Shown: positions 1-8,638, numbered from the stretch's first letter. The stretch is 41,811 nucleotides of DNA from Bordetella parapertussis (GCA_945861275.1 CAMATZ010000051.1:1-41811), one strand, 5' to 3'. The notes: generated by a model not told the origin, from the sequence alone. Numbers and translations: made by a program.

Positions 1-1262
1 AGCCCGCCGAGGAAATCACGCGCCAGCAATTCGCCTGCGAACATTTTGCGCGCCTGCGCAAGCGCCTCCTCCGTGCCATCTTCGCCGAGCGAGCGGTAGA
101 CAAAAGCCGTCAACGGTGAAACCGTCAAATCACTGACAGATTCCCTGGCGCGGCCTTTTTCCAGCACATCGAGCAGTTGCGCATCGAGCTTTGATTCGTC
201 CGCCGGCGGCAGCGGCAGGAAATCTTCCACGCGGTCGGGCCTGCCGTAGGGGCTGCGGATGTCGCCGAGCAGCATGGATACCGGACAGTCTCCACCGGTC
301 ACCTGCGCCAGTGCTTCCACCACCGCGATGCTGACGATTTTTTTGCCCAGATACCTGCTGGCAAACGCAATGTTATGCCGCGCTGCTGCGCGCAGCACCT
401 CGAATTGATCGGCATTGGGCACACCCTTGAAACTGTGAAAAATACTTTCGGGGTTTAATGCGCCGAGAAACTTTTCCATGCGCGACAGCGCGCCGCGGTA
501 TTCCTGTATCGAATAAATACCCACCGCCGCCAGCGGCGCGTTCGATTCTTCGATTAACATCCAGGTGGTCGACAGGAAACGCCCCGGCTCCGCCTCCGCA
601 AAACTCGACACATCCCGATTCGACATCACCGCCGCATCCGTCACCGCGCGATCGATTTCCGCAGCAGCAGGCGCCAGCCCCACCACGCGGCTGACCTCTG
701 CCACACGCTCCGCCAGCATCTCGAGCATTTCGCGCCCTGCCGCATTGCGCATGCGAAACGGAATCGTTGATTCAATGCAGGCCACGATGGCGATGATGTC
801 CGCGAGCGGCAAATACGGCTCCAGCGTACGCGTGGCCACCACTGAGCTTAAGAATTCATTCATACCGCCGTAGAGCAGCAACGCCTGCCCGGACTTAAAA
901 CCAAAAATGCCCGCGCAAATGGCAGCACCCTTGTCGCTCGCATCGAGCGGGCGCACTTCGAGCACATCGCGCTCCACGCGCACCACGCGCTTGAGCAGCG
1001 TTTCCGCGCTTTTCGGAAATCCGCCATCCAGCTGGTAATACACGATGTCGTGAAACAGGATGGCGAGTGTCTGACGCGGATTCATGCCTTCGCACATGTC
1101 GAATACGTGCGTGGAGGTGTGGTACACCCGCCGCCCATGATCCATCGAATGATGAATCAGCATCGCCATGCGTTCAACGTCGCCCACATCCACCTTTACC
1201 GACAAGGCATCGAAGGCGCCGGCAAACAGACTGATAAACCGGTTGATCGTTGCGATGGTCAT
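1..1262 (-). CDS. HD-superfamily (metal-dependent phosphohydrolase-like) protein, 3' end off the window
   Basis: The frame is open from an ATG at 1262 to the left edge, giving 420 residues with no stop, so the C-terminus is missing. Near the N-terminus it has H48 (in RVYHTS), H52, and an H71-D72 pair in the segment LAILFHDIVYY. This order is typical of the small predicted HD phosphohydrolases, whose His/Asp residues bind divalent metal. A later segment, ACIESTIPFR, is probably part of the same helical fold. The remaining 250 or so residues match nothing I know. No signal peptide or membrane helix is visible. The gene begins 51 bases after the stop of the thioredoxin-fusion gene on the same strand, so the two are likely co-transcribed. 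The HD assignment is fairly safe; the substrate is unknown. Confidence 0.72.
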   Translation of the reverse strand, partial: MTIATINRFISLFAGAFDALSVKVDVGDVERMAMLIHHSMDHGRRVYHTSTHVFDMCEGMNPRQTLAILFHDIVYYQLDGGFPKSAETLLKRVVRVERDVLEVRPLDASDKGAAICAGIFGFKSGQALLLYGGMNEFLSSVVATRTLEPYLPLADIIAIVACIESTIPFRMRNAAGREMLEMLAERVAEVSRVVGLAPAAAEIDRAVTDAAVMSNRDVSSFAEAEPGRFLSTTWMLIEESNAPLAAVGIYSIQEYRGALSRMEKFLGALNPESIFHSFKGVPNADQFEVLRAAARHNIAFASRYLGKKIVSIAVVEALAQVTGGDCPVSMLLGDIRSPYGRPDRVEDFLPLPPADESKLDAQLLDVLEKGRARESVSDLTVSPLTAFVYRSLGEDGTEEALAQARKMFAGELLARDFLGG

Positions 1263-1313
1263 TGTTGAGCGTCCACTTTTTAACTACGCGCGAGCCTGTT
1301 CAAGCGCTTTCTA

Positions 1314-2762
1314 CTACACTTTCACGGCTTTCGTCACCAACTGCAACTCTGCCTTGTTTCGCCCCGCCAGCCAGCCCGGCAAAATACCGGAGAATAACCC
1401 CGCCGGGCCGCCCGCACGCACCACCAGCAGGCCGTCATCATGAAACTTGGGAATCATTTCATCGGCGCGGTTCAAAGGCACGCCTTCGCCGATGCCGTTA
1501 AGGCCGGCAAGTATCTCGCGGCCGGGACGAATGGTGGCCTCATACAGCGCTTTTTCAATCTCGCGCCGGCCCCAGCCCGCCTCTTTGTAAATGCGGTAGT
1601 GCTCCGGTGACAACACCACGATGCAGCGCGCGGATTGCGTCAAACGCTCATGCCCCATTTTCACCAGCGTAGAGGCAAACGATTTCGACAAGCCTTCCGG
1701 CGTGCGCGATTTTTGATCGACGAACGCTTCAACACCGTGCCCCTGAAACAACGTTACCGTGGAGTCACCGCGCTGGAAACCGCGCGCCACCGACAGCGGC
1801 TCCCAAGCGGCATCCGATTCATCCTCGGCGAAACACAATCCAATTTTGCTCGGTGCGCCGAGCGTTGCGCGATCGGCTTCGCCGGGCTTGCCGCCGCCGA
1901 CGTTACGCACCAGCAGATTCAGCGCGCGCCCGATGGTCATGTTGGCGCGATTGCCCTGCCCCAGCGCATTGATGCCGCAATTCATACCGATCTCATTTAC
2001 CACCGGCCCGTTGACAATAATCACCGGCGCGGAAAAATAGGTGGTTGCCAGCACCCCGTGCAGGGTGAATACGGGTTCCAGCGCGGCCTCGATTACCGCC
2101 AGCAGCAGCGGCATATATTCGGGCAGGCAACCCGCCATCACCGCGTTGATGGCGACTTTTTCCACCGTGCAGAGCGCGAGATAGGGCGGTATTTTGCCGA
2201 CGATTTCATCGGCCTTGCGCGAGGTGCCCGCGAGCATGCGCAGCACGCGCACGTCGGTCGGCGGGGTCACCGGCAAACCATCGCTCCAACCGCGCTGGTA
2301 ACACAGCTCGACAGCATCATCATCCGGCGCGTACTCGATTTTGCGCGACGCCAGTACGCTGCCTTTGTGTTTCGCTTCCAGTCGCTCAGCCACCCCGGGC
2401 TCGAGTGAGAGCGACCCTCACCCGGGCACCAGCGGCGGCAACCGGCTGCCCAGCGTCTTGACACCCGTCAGGCGTTGCCATGCCGCGCGATCCCAACCCA
2501 TCACGCGCTCGACTTCCTTGCCCGCGGCGAAACGAATCAATGTCGGCGTGGCCTCGATTTCATTCACAAACGAATGATCGAGCTCGCGATCATCGACAAG
2601 ATTTTTAACGCCGGCCGGAAAACCCGCGCTGTCCTGCGTGACCACCTGGAAATCGGGTCGTGCGCGCGCCGCTTCCTGCATCTGCGGCTCAATCATCGCG
2701 CAGGTGGGGCAGGCGCGTTTAACAAAAGCCACCAATCCATCGGCGAACAAAGGCTGCGGCAT
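1314..2762 (-). CDS. Candidate selenoprotein: thioredoxin-like module fused through an in-frame UGA to a DGLPVTPPT-family domain
   Basis: Read through the UGA at 2418-2420, this is a single frame of 482 residues. Residues 1-114 are thioredoxin-like: the CPTC redox motif is at C18-C21 and a cis-proline-type ATP ends at P73. The UGA is codon 115 in the context LVPG-UGA-GSLSLEPG. Residues 116-482 hold a conserved domain with DGLPVTPPT (161-169), CTVEKVAINAVMAGC (C198, C212) and a GQGNRANMTIGRAL stretch. Its function is not known to me. I recall one-piece homologues of about this size, with cysteine where the UGA stands, and related genes beside UGSC-motif selenoproteins. The usual split call (115 codons, then a GTG start at 2393) would need a start with no clear ribosome-binding site, buried in a hairpin. 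Selenocysteine decoding is inferred; a nonsense mutation or sequencing error is the alternative. Confidence 0.6.
2381..2420 (-). promoter_or_regulatory. SECIS-like hairpin directly after the in-frame UGA
   Basis: On the minus strand the UGA (2420-2418) is followed by GG and then a perfect 7-bp stem: GTCGCTC (2415-2409) pairs with GAGCGAC (2387-2381), and an extra G-U pair (2416/2380) is possible. Above a small internal loop (U on the 5' side, GCU on the 3' side) a second stem forms between CACTC (2407-2403) and GGGTG (2395-2391), with one G-U pair. The loop is the seven bases GAGCCCG (2402-2396), with G first and 15 bases between the UGA and the loop. Known bacterial SECIS elements are hairpins at this place with G in the first two loop bases. 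No T-tract follows, so it is not an intrinsic terminator. Confidence 0.55.
2418..2762 (-). CDS. Thioredoxin-like module of the fusion (the part translated if UGA acts as stop)
   Basis: This is the 114-residue product expected if the UGA at 2418-2420 terminates translation. It starts at the ATG at 2762 and carries C18-P-T-C21 after the first strand (LVAFVKRACPTC), then a conserved EATPTLIRF strand with P73. It has no signal peptide, so it should work in the cytoplasm. It is listed separately because a standard gene finder would call it alone; I prefer the fused reading. The divergent aldo/keto reductase starts 125 bases away. Confidence 0.7.
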   Translation of the reverse strand: MPQPLFADGLVAFVKRACPTCAMIEPQMQEAARARPDFQVVTQDSAGFPAGVKNLVDDRELDHSFVNEIEATPTLIRFAAGKEVERVMGWDRAAWQRLTGVKTLGSRLPPLVPG

Positions 2763-2887
2763 TTATGCGTTCCGTTTCATTGCGTTGTCGAGGCGCGTAT
2801 TCAGCAGCGGCGGCTGTGGTAGATTGTGCGCGAGGCTGAATTCGCTAACCTTGATTTTATAACCATATCATCGACGCCGCGCACGGC

Positions 2888-3823
2888 ATGTACCCACACC
2901 CAATAGCAACTCGCCGCGACACGCTGAAATTTATTGCCGCATCCACCTGCCTGGCCATGACCACACCATCCGCCCACGCGCAATCTAACACTAATGCATT
3001 GATTAAACGACCAATTCCGAAAGGCCGTGATGCCTTGCCGGTGGTCGGCATAGGCACCTACCAAACCTTTGACGTCGGCCCCAAGGCGCCCGAACGGGCT
3101 GAACTGACTCAGGTGTTACAGGAATTCGCGGCGCTGGGCGGTACTGTAATTGACTCTTCGCCGATGTATGGCGAAGCCGAGCGCGTGGTAGGTGATCTCA
3201 CGGGCGAACTCGGCAATCGCGAACGCTATTTTTTCGCCACCAAGGTCTGGACCAGCGGCCAGCAGGCGGGTGTGCGGCAAATGGAACAATCGCTGAAGCT
3301 CATGCGCAGCGCGCACATGGACTTGATGCAGATCCACAACCTGCTCGATCTCGAGGTACATACGCGCACCCTGCGCGAATGGAAAGCCAGTGGCAGGATT
3401 CGTTACATGGGCATTACGCACTATCACGAAGGCGCGCACGCGGATCTGGAAAGATTAATAAAAACAAATAGTTACGATACCGTTCAATTCAATTATTCAA
3501 TGGCCGAGCGCGAGGCCGAAGCACGCCTGCTGCCGGCATGCATGGCGGCCGGCGTGGCGGTCATCATCAACCGTCCGTTTGCGCAAGCCAATCTTTTTGG
3601 CAGAGTCAAGGGCAAGCCGCTGCCAGCGTGGGCAGCGGAATTTGACTGCACCTCATGGGCGCAATTTTTTCTGAAATACCTGCTGGGCAACCCGGCGGTG
3701 ACGTGCGTGATTCCCGGGACACGCCGCGTGGCGCATCTGAAGGATAATATGCAGGCAGGCATGGGGCGGCTTCCCGACGCTGATATGCGCCGGCGCATGC
3801 TGGCGTTATTCAACACGCTGTAA
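2888..3823 (+). CDS. Aldo/keto reductase with a Tat-type signal peptide
   Basis: This is a 311-residue protein of the NAD(P)H-dependent aldo/keto reductase TIM-barrel family. The catalytic tetrad is visible: D89 (TVIDSSPMYG), Y94, K119 (FATKVW) and H150 (MQIHN). The C-terminal VIPGTRRVAHLKDN segment matches the coenzyme-binding part of the family. Residues 9-31 form a twin-arginine signal (TRRDTLKF, a hydrophobic run, then AHAQ), so the enzyme is probably exported already folded with its cofactor. The substrate cannot be told. Start: ATG at 2888; no strong ribosome-binding site is seen, but this start keeps the twin arginines. It is divergent from the thioredoxin-fusion operon, with 125 bases between. 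Confidence 0.85.
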   Translation: MYPHPIATRRDTLKFIAASTCLAMTTPSAHAQSNTNALIKRPIPKGRDALPVVGIGTYQTFDVGPKAPERAELTQVLQEFAALGGTVIDSSPMYGEAERVVGDLTGELGNRERYFFATKVWTSGQQAGVRQMEQSLKLMRSAHMDLMQIHNLLDLEVHTRTLREWKASGRIRYMGITHYHEGAHADLERLIKTNSYDTVQFNYSMAEREAEARLLPACMAAGVAVIINRPFAQANLFGRVKGKPLPAWAAEFDCTSWAQFFLKYLLGNPAVTCVIPGTRRVAHLKDNMQAGMGRLPDADMRRRMLALFNTL

Positions 3824-3916
3824 TGTTTGCCTGTGCGATGCACCCGGCGTATCGTAGCGGGCGCTTTGTCACCAAACTGAGTTAACCACTGCGTATCAAC
3901 CACCGAGGAGAACAGT

Positions 3917-4387
3917 ATGTTTAAAGTACAAATGATTTCGAGTATCGGCGCTGTGGCGCTGGCCATGTCTGCCGGCTTCGCGCACGCGCAATCGTACGGC
4001 GCCAACATCAGCGTCGAGGCTGCCAAAAAAGTATCGGCCGGCACCGTCGCCGAATGCGCGAAGAACAACTAGCGCGTGGCCGTGGCTGTCGTGGATACCG
4101 CCGGCGCGCTGGTGCACTTCGAGCGCATCGATGACACACAAATCGCCAGCATCAAAATCGCCATCACAAAAGCGCGCGCCGCAGCCACTTTCCGCCGCCC
4201 GACGCGCGTGTTTGCCGACGCCATCGCTAAAGGCAATAACGCGATTGCGACCCTGCCCGGCGTCATCGGCTCGCCCGGCGGCGTGCCTATCGTGGTCGGC
4301 GGCAAAATCGTCGGTGCGGTCGGTGTCAGCGGCGTCACCGGCGATCAGGACGAGCAATGCGCCAAGGCGGGTGCGAGCGCGCTGTAA
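3917..4387 (+). pseudogene. HbpS/GlcG-like secreted protein interrupted by an in-frame amber codon
   Basis: The gene starts at ATG 3917, a few bases after GAGGAG (3905-3910), and begins with a signal peptide ending AHAQ near residue 25. The family signature follows in the same frame: VAVAVVDTAGALVHFER, then FRRPTRVF, then GSPGGVPIVVGGKIVGAVGVSG, ending at 4387. Codon 52 is TAG (4070-4072), in the place where relatives usually read KNNW, so TGG changed to TAG is the simplest explanation. Without suppression only a 51-residue fragment would be made. The 3' part could restart at a GTG at 4076 but would lack the signal peptide. HbpS/GlcG proteins bind heme or small ligands; what this one binds is unknown. 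It is either a recent pseudogene or a base-call error. Confidence 0.78.
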
Positions 4388-4413
4388 GCGCATTTATTTC
4401 ACTGTGCTGAACG

Positions 4414-4449
4414 GGGCCCACGGGGAGCATTCTGTGGGCCTTGCCTTTT
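4414..4449 (+). terminator. Rho-independent terminator after the HbpS-like gene
   Basis: A perfect 7-bp stem, GGCCCAC (4415-4421) with GTGGGCC (4434-4440), encloses a 12-base loop and is followed by TTGCCTTTT. It lies 27 bases after the end of the HbpS-like gene and just before the next start, so it should end that transcript. Confidence 0.75.
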
Positions 4450-4454
4450 AAGCT

Positions 4455-5354
4455 TTGGTGAAATTACGCATGCACGAGCCGCCGTTACGTTCGAACGGGT
4501 TAGTCACTGCACTGCTCGCGTTAAGCTTCGTCCTGCTGTCAGGCTGCAGCGCCGTGCGTTTTGTCTACAATCAGGCCGGCACCATCCTCGCCTGGATGGC
4601 CGATGATTATTTTGATCTGGATGCCGCGCAAAAACAGGATTTCGACAAGCGCCTCGACCCGCTGCTGACCTGGCACCGTCACGAGCAGTTGCCCGACTAC
4701 GCGCGCTTTCTCGGCGAAGCGAAGCAACGCGCCCAGCGCGAGGTAACGCGCGAGGACGCGCTGTGGCTGATTGAAGGCGCGAAATCGCGCTACCGAACCA
4801 GCGTCAGCAAGGGAACGCCGGAAGCCGTGGAATGGCTCGCTGCGTTGACGCCCGCCAATATCAAGGCAATGGAAAAACAGTTTGACGAAGTCAATCAAAA
4901 GTTCGCGCGTGAACACAAACTCAGCGGCACCGCCGAAGAACGCCGCCGCGCGCGGCTGGACCGTACGCTAAAACGTATTCGCGAGTGGACGGGCACGCTC
5001 ACGCACACACAGGAAGAACGCATCGCCGTACTCAACGAATCGATTCCGTACACCGATCCCTTACGCCAACAGGATCGCCAGCGGCGGCAAAAAGAGATGC
5101 TTGCGCTGCTCGCCACGCGCCACCATAAAACCGAGTTTGCGCGCGCGCTAACCCAGTGGCTGGCCGATTGGGAAAAAGACCGTCCACCGGAACTACGCGC
5201 CGCGCTCAATGACGGCTACGACAAGCGCATCGCGCTCTATCTCGAAGTCGAGCGCATGCTGACACCGCAGCAACGCGCGCACCTGCAGCAAAAGCTGCAA
5301 GGCTACATCGATGACTTGAACGCGCTGGCGACGAAGCGCGTAACGGGCGGATAA
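4455..5354 (+). CDS. DUF6279-type lipoprotein
   Basis: This is a 299-residue lipoprotein. A hydrophobic signal (about residues 15-30) ends in the lipobox LLSGC, with C31 the lipidation site. The mature part is highly charged and helical. It keeps the features I associate with DUF6279: RFVYNQAG, WMADDYFDLDAAQKQDF and TWHRHEQLPDYARFL. The role of the family is unknown; the protein probably sits in the outer membrane facing the periplasm. Start: GTG at 4455; an ATG at 4470 (M6) is also possible and would leave the same lipobox. It follows a terminator and precedes the aminotransferase gene by 22 bases, so those two may share a transcript. Confidence 0.8.
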   Translation: MVKLRMHEPPLRSNGLVTALLALSFVLLSGCSAVRFVYNQAGTILAWMADDYFDLDAAQKQDFDKRLDPLLTWHRHEQLPDYARFLGEAKQRAQREVTREDALWLIEGAKSRYRTSVSKGTPEAVEWLAALTPANIKAMEKQFDEVNQKFAREHKLSGTAEERRRARLDRTLKRIREWTGTLTHTQEERIAVLNESIPYTDPLRQQDRQRRQKEMLALLATRHHKTEFARALTQWLADWEKDRPPELRAALNDGYDKRIALYLEVERMLTPQQRAHLQQKLQGYIDDLNALATKRVTGG

Positions 5355-5376
5355 ACTATTTTTTAACAAAATACTT

Positions 5377-6534
5377 ATGCAAGACTACCCCAACCCCATC
5401 ACCTCCAAACTCCCCAACGTCGGCACCACCATATTCACCGTGATGTCGGGGCTCGCCACCGCACACAACGCGATCAACCTGTCGCAAGGTTTTCCCGATT
5501 TCGACTGCGCGCCGGAACTGCGCGCGCTGTTTTGCAAATACATCAATTCGGGTCTCAATCAGTATCCTCCGATGGCAGGCATCATTGGCTTGCGCGAAGC
5601 TGTCGCCGAAAAAATGCACTTTCTTTATGCTGCGGCCTACGACCCTGAACATGAAGTCACCATCACGCCGGGAGCGACCTATGGCATTTTTACCGCGGTG
5701 ACCGCTTTCGTCAGCCCCGGCGACGAAGTGATACTGTTCGAACCCGCCTACGACAGCTACGGCCCGGCGGTCGAAGTCAATGGCGGCATCCCGGTCTACG
5801 TGCAAATGCGTTACCCCGACTACAGCATCGACTGGGAAGCGGTGAAAAACGCCATCACCCCGCGCACCCGCATGATCATCCTCAATACGCCGAACAACCC
5901 GACTGCGAGTGTATTTTCCGCTGAAGATCTGCGCCTGCTCGAAGGCCTGCTGCGCAACACCAACATCATCATCGCCAGCGACGAAGTGTATGAACACCTG
6001 GTGTTCGACGGCCATCAGCATCAAAGTGTCGCGCGTTTCCCGGGACTGGCCGAGCGCAGTTTTGTGGTGAATTCGTTTGGCAAAACCTACGCCGTCACCG
6101 GCTGGAAAATGGGCTACGTGCTGGCGCCGAAGAACCTGATGCTTGAATTTCGCAAAGTGCATCAGTTCAACGCGTTCGTGTCCAACGGCCCGGTGCAATA
6201 CGCCCTGGCCGACTACATGAAAAACCGCGATGCCTATTTGTCGCTGGCCGCGTTTTATCAGAAAAAGCGCGATTTTTTTCTGGCAGGTTTGCAAGGCTCG
6301 CGCTTTAAGCCGCTGCCTTCGCGCGGCACGTTTTTCCAGAACCTCGCCTACGACGCCATCAGTGACGAACGCGACACCGATCTCGCCCTGCGGCTGGTAA
6401 CAGAGAAAGGCCTCGCGGCGATTCCGGTTTCGGTTTTTTATCGCCAGCCGCCGGCGCACAAAGTGCTGCGGTTTTGTTTTGCCAAATCCGAAGCAACCCT
6501 GGCCAGGGGCGCAGATATTTTACGTAAGTTGTAA
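5377..6534 (+). CDS. PLP-dependent class I/II aminotransferase, methionine aminotransferase (YbdL) type
   Basis: This 385-residue fold-type I aminotransferase has the substrate-binding segment NLSQGFPDF (34-42), TPNNPT (171-176), a cofactor Asp-Tyr pair in SDEVYEHLVF (D202, Y205), and the Schiff-base lysine K236 in VNSFGKTYAVTGWKMGY. The N-terminus (SKLPNVGTTIFTVMS) closely resembles YbdL-like enzymes, which transaminate methionine and other amino acids with 2-oxo acids in the cytoplasm. The length is normal and no key residue is missing. It stands 22 bases downstream of the DUF6279 lipoprotein gene. The exact substrate is inferred from overall similarity only. Confidence 0.87.
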   Translation: MQDYPNPITSKLPNVGTTIFTVMSGLATAHNAINLSQGFPDFDCAPELRALFCKYINSGLNQYPPMAGIIGLREAVAEKMHFLYAAAYDPEHEVTITPGATYGIFTAVTAFVSPGDEVILFEPAYDSYGPAVEVNGGIPVYVQMRYPDYSIDWEAVKNAITPRTRMIILNTPNNPTASVFSAEDLRLLEGLLRNTNIIIASDEVYEHLVFDGHQHQSVARFPGLAERSFVVNSFGKTYAVTGWKMGYVLAPKNLMLEFRKVHQFNAFVSNGPVQYALADYMKNRDAYLSLAAFYQKKRDFFLAGLQGSRFKPLPSRGTFFQNLAYDAISDERDTDLALRLVTEKGLAAIPVSVFYRQPPAHKVLRFCFAKSEATLARGADILRKL

Positions 6535-6583
6535 AATATTCAATAAAAACAATTAGTTAATAAACTCTGGACCAGGAAAAATC

Positions 6584-7768
6584 ATGACTGCAAACGGCCC
6601 CTGGATCGAACACCTGCCCGGCAATATGGTGTGGTCGAACGCCATACTCGTCACTAAAGGCATGGCGCCGTACGGCGCGGTGGCACTGGGTGAAATCGAT
6701 CAGGTGTGCGAAAAACTGCGCGCGCGGCAAACCGAGCCGCAGGCGTGGTGGGAGGAATGGAGCGCTTTGGGCGCGCGGCTGCACCAGCGTGCCGATGCCG
6801 CGGAGGCGGCGGGACACCGCATGAGCGCGGGCAACTATTATCTGCGCGCCGGCATGTATTATTTTACCGCCGAGCGTTTTATACATCCCGGCCCGGAAAA
6901 ACGCGAGATGGGGCGCATCGCCATCGACTGCCAAACCCGTGGCATTCTGCGGCGTTATCCCAATGTCGAGCGGGTGGAAGTGCCGTTCGAAGCTGAGCAC
7001 GCAAGTAAGTCACTGCCCGCTTTTTTCATGAAGGCGCATAAAACCGTCGGCGCCAGCGCCGGGCGCGCACCCACCATCGTGGTGTTCAACGGCATGGACA
7101 ACTGCAAGGAAATGAGCGTGTTATTCGCCGGCGTGGAATTCGCCGCGCGTGGCTGGAACACACTTGCCATCGACGGGCCCGGTCAGGGTGAAGCACTGCG
7201 GCTGCGCGAACTGTACGCGCGCCACGACTACGAAGTGGCGGGCACGGCGGCGTATGACTATGTCGCTGCGCGCGCCGAGGTCGATGCAGCGCGCGTGTTC
7301 GTCATGGGCTACAGCTTCGGCGGCTACTACGCCGCGCGCGTTGCCGCGTTTGAAAAACGCTACCGTGGCGGCATCAGCATGAGCGCGTTGCATTGGGATT
7401 TGCACGGCTGGCAGCGCGACATCAAACGCCGTCAGGACGCCGACCCCAAAGGCACACCGCAATCGGCGTTTCACTTCCGCTGGATCATGGGCTGCATCGA
7501 TGACGGCGAAGCGGCGCTGGAAAAAGCGAAAAATTTTTCACTGGTCGATGTGGCCGGCAAAATCACCTGCCCGTTCATTATCGTGCATGCCGCCGAGGAT
7601 ACCGTGGTGCCAGTCGCCAATGCGCCTAAACTTTTTGAGGCCATTGCCTCAACTGATAAGCATCTCAAAATACTCAACGCCGAAGACGGCGGCCACTATC
7701 ATGCACAGGCCGACAACCGGCAGGTGGGAATTGATTACATCGCGGATTGGATTGAAGACCGGTTGTGA
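6584..7768 (+). CDS. Alpha/beta hydrolase, 2,6-dihydropseudooxynicotine hydrolase/FrsA-like
   Basis: This cytoplasmic hydrolase has 394 residues. A helical N-terminal cap (to about residue 125, rich in Trp, Tyr and Arg) precedes the alpha/beta core. The nucleophile elbow is GYSFGGYY (S244), the acid is D339 in HAAEDTVVP, and the base is H371 in DGGHYH. The N-terminal GNMVWSNA and the cap composition resemble the 2,6-dihydropseudooxynicotine hydrolase group, which cleaves carbon-carbon bonds in diketones; simple esterases share the core. Start: ATG at 6584 after AGGAA. It converges on the secreted hydrolase gene with 18 bases between. The fold is certain, the substrate is not. Confidence 0.82.
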   Translation: MTANGPWIEHLPGNMVWSNAILVTKGMAPYGAVALGEIDQVCEKLRARQTEPQAWWEEWSALGARLHQRADAAEAAGHRMSAGNYYLRAGMYYFTAERFIHPGPEKREMGRIAIDCQTRGILRRYPNVERVEVPFEAEHASKSLPAFFMKAHKTVGASAGRAPTIVVFNGMDNCKEMSVLFAGVEFAARGWNTLAIDGPGQGEALRLRELYARHDYEVAGTAAYDYVAARAEVDAARVFVMGYSFGGYYAARVAAFEKRYRGGISMSALHWDLHGWQRDIKRRQDADPKGTPQSAFHFRWIMGCIDDGEAALEKAKNFSLVDVAGKITCPFIIVHAAEDTVVPVANAPKLFEAIASTDKHLKILNAEDGGHYHAQADNRQVGIDYIADWIEDRL

Positions 7769-7786
7769 TTTCGCGGACTGTAATCG

Positions 7787-8638
7787 TCAGTTGGAAAATC
7801 CTATAGATTTGATGAAGCTTTCCACCGGCGGTTTCCACGCCCGCGGATTCGCTGTAAAACTGCTGTGCCCGTCACGGCCGCTCGCCGGCAATTGCACGAA
7901 CTGCGCATTGCCACCCTGCTTATGGAACGCCTCGAACCAATTGCGCGGATAGTCTTTGCCCCAATATTTGTCGTTCTCGCTGTACAGCCACAACATCGGC
8001 GTCTTTGCGGATTTACCGTAGTCCGCGTAGGTTCGCGCCAACAAATCCGGTGAGCACGGATTTTCCGGCCGCCCTGTGGGATTGCCGCCACTACCGCCCG
8101 CAAAATTAATCGCCCCCTTCACGCCGTCAGGATTCTTCGCTGCCAGCGCAACCGACGTAGCGCCGCCGAAAGACTGCCCCACCAGCAACCCGCGCGTGAT
8201 ATCGATATACGGTTGACTTTTCGCATAGTCCAGCACTGCCAGCGATTGCCGGGCTGCCGCCTCAAAACCCCTTGCATAGTCTTTGTTATTGCAAGCGCCG
8301 GTGTCCTCCACATCGGGGCCGCCGCTCACGCCATAACCCACACGCGTAGGCACAAATACGGCAAACCCACGGCTTACAAAGTATTCCGCATTCGCCGTAT
8401 AACGCGCGCGCCCCAGCTGCAAACGCCCTTCTGCGGTACCCGCGCGGCCATGATTCAACACCAGAAACGGGGCTTTTTCGCGCGCATCTTCGCGAAAAAT
8501 CGTAAGCGTAATAATCTGCTGATGCACGCGCCGGTGCTCGTCCATCACCTCGACAGGAATCTGCACGATGTCTTCGAGCAGCGCCGCGTGTGCAGCCCAG
8601 GTGTACAGGCACGCGCAGACGGACAATAAAATTTTCAC
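7787..8638 (-). CDS. Secreted alpha/beta hydrolase (dienelactone hydrolase/esterase-like)
   Basis: This 283-residue protein has a signal peptide (MKILLSVCACLYTWAAHA), so it should act in the periplasm or outside. The triad is S156 (VGQSFGG), D223 (YSENDKYW) and H258 (RDGHSS). The oxyanion region is FLVLNHGRAG. Four cysteines are present in the mature part or signal end, including C116 and C195, which could form a disulfide. It begins 8 bases after the stop of the Bug receptor gene on the same strand, so the two form an operon. That pairing suggests the hydrolase releases or processes the ligand bound by the receptor. The substrate is not identifiable. Confidence 0.82.
   Translation of the reverse strand: MKILLSVCACLYTWAAHAALLEDIVQIPVEVMDEHRRVHQQIITLTIFREDAREKAPFLVLNHGRAGTAEGRLQLGRARYTANAEYFVSRGFAVFVPTRVGYGVSGGPDVEDTGACNNKDYARGFEAAARQSLAVLDYAKSQPYIDITRGLLVGQSFGGATSVALAAKNPDGVKGAINFAGGSGGNPTGRPENPCSPDLLARTYADYGKSAKTPMLWLYSENDKYWGKDYPRNWFEAFHKQGGNAQFVQLPASGRDGHSSFTANPRAWKPPVESFIKSIGFSN

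Noticed and set aside
2381-2420. The hairpin after the UGA as an intrinsic terminator
   Set aside because: No T-tract follows and the reading frame continues into a conserved domain.
4070-4072. Special decoding (for example pyrrolysine) of the amber codon in the HbpS-like gene
   Set aside because: Nothing in the sequence supports it; relatives probably have Trp here, so a point mutation or error is simpler.
5356-6459. 367-codon open frame opposite the aminotransferase
   Set aside because: The plus-strand enzyme has all its catalytic residues; the antisense product is Arg/His-rich and motif-free.
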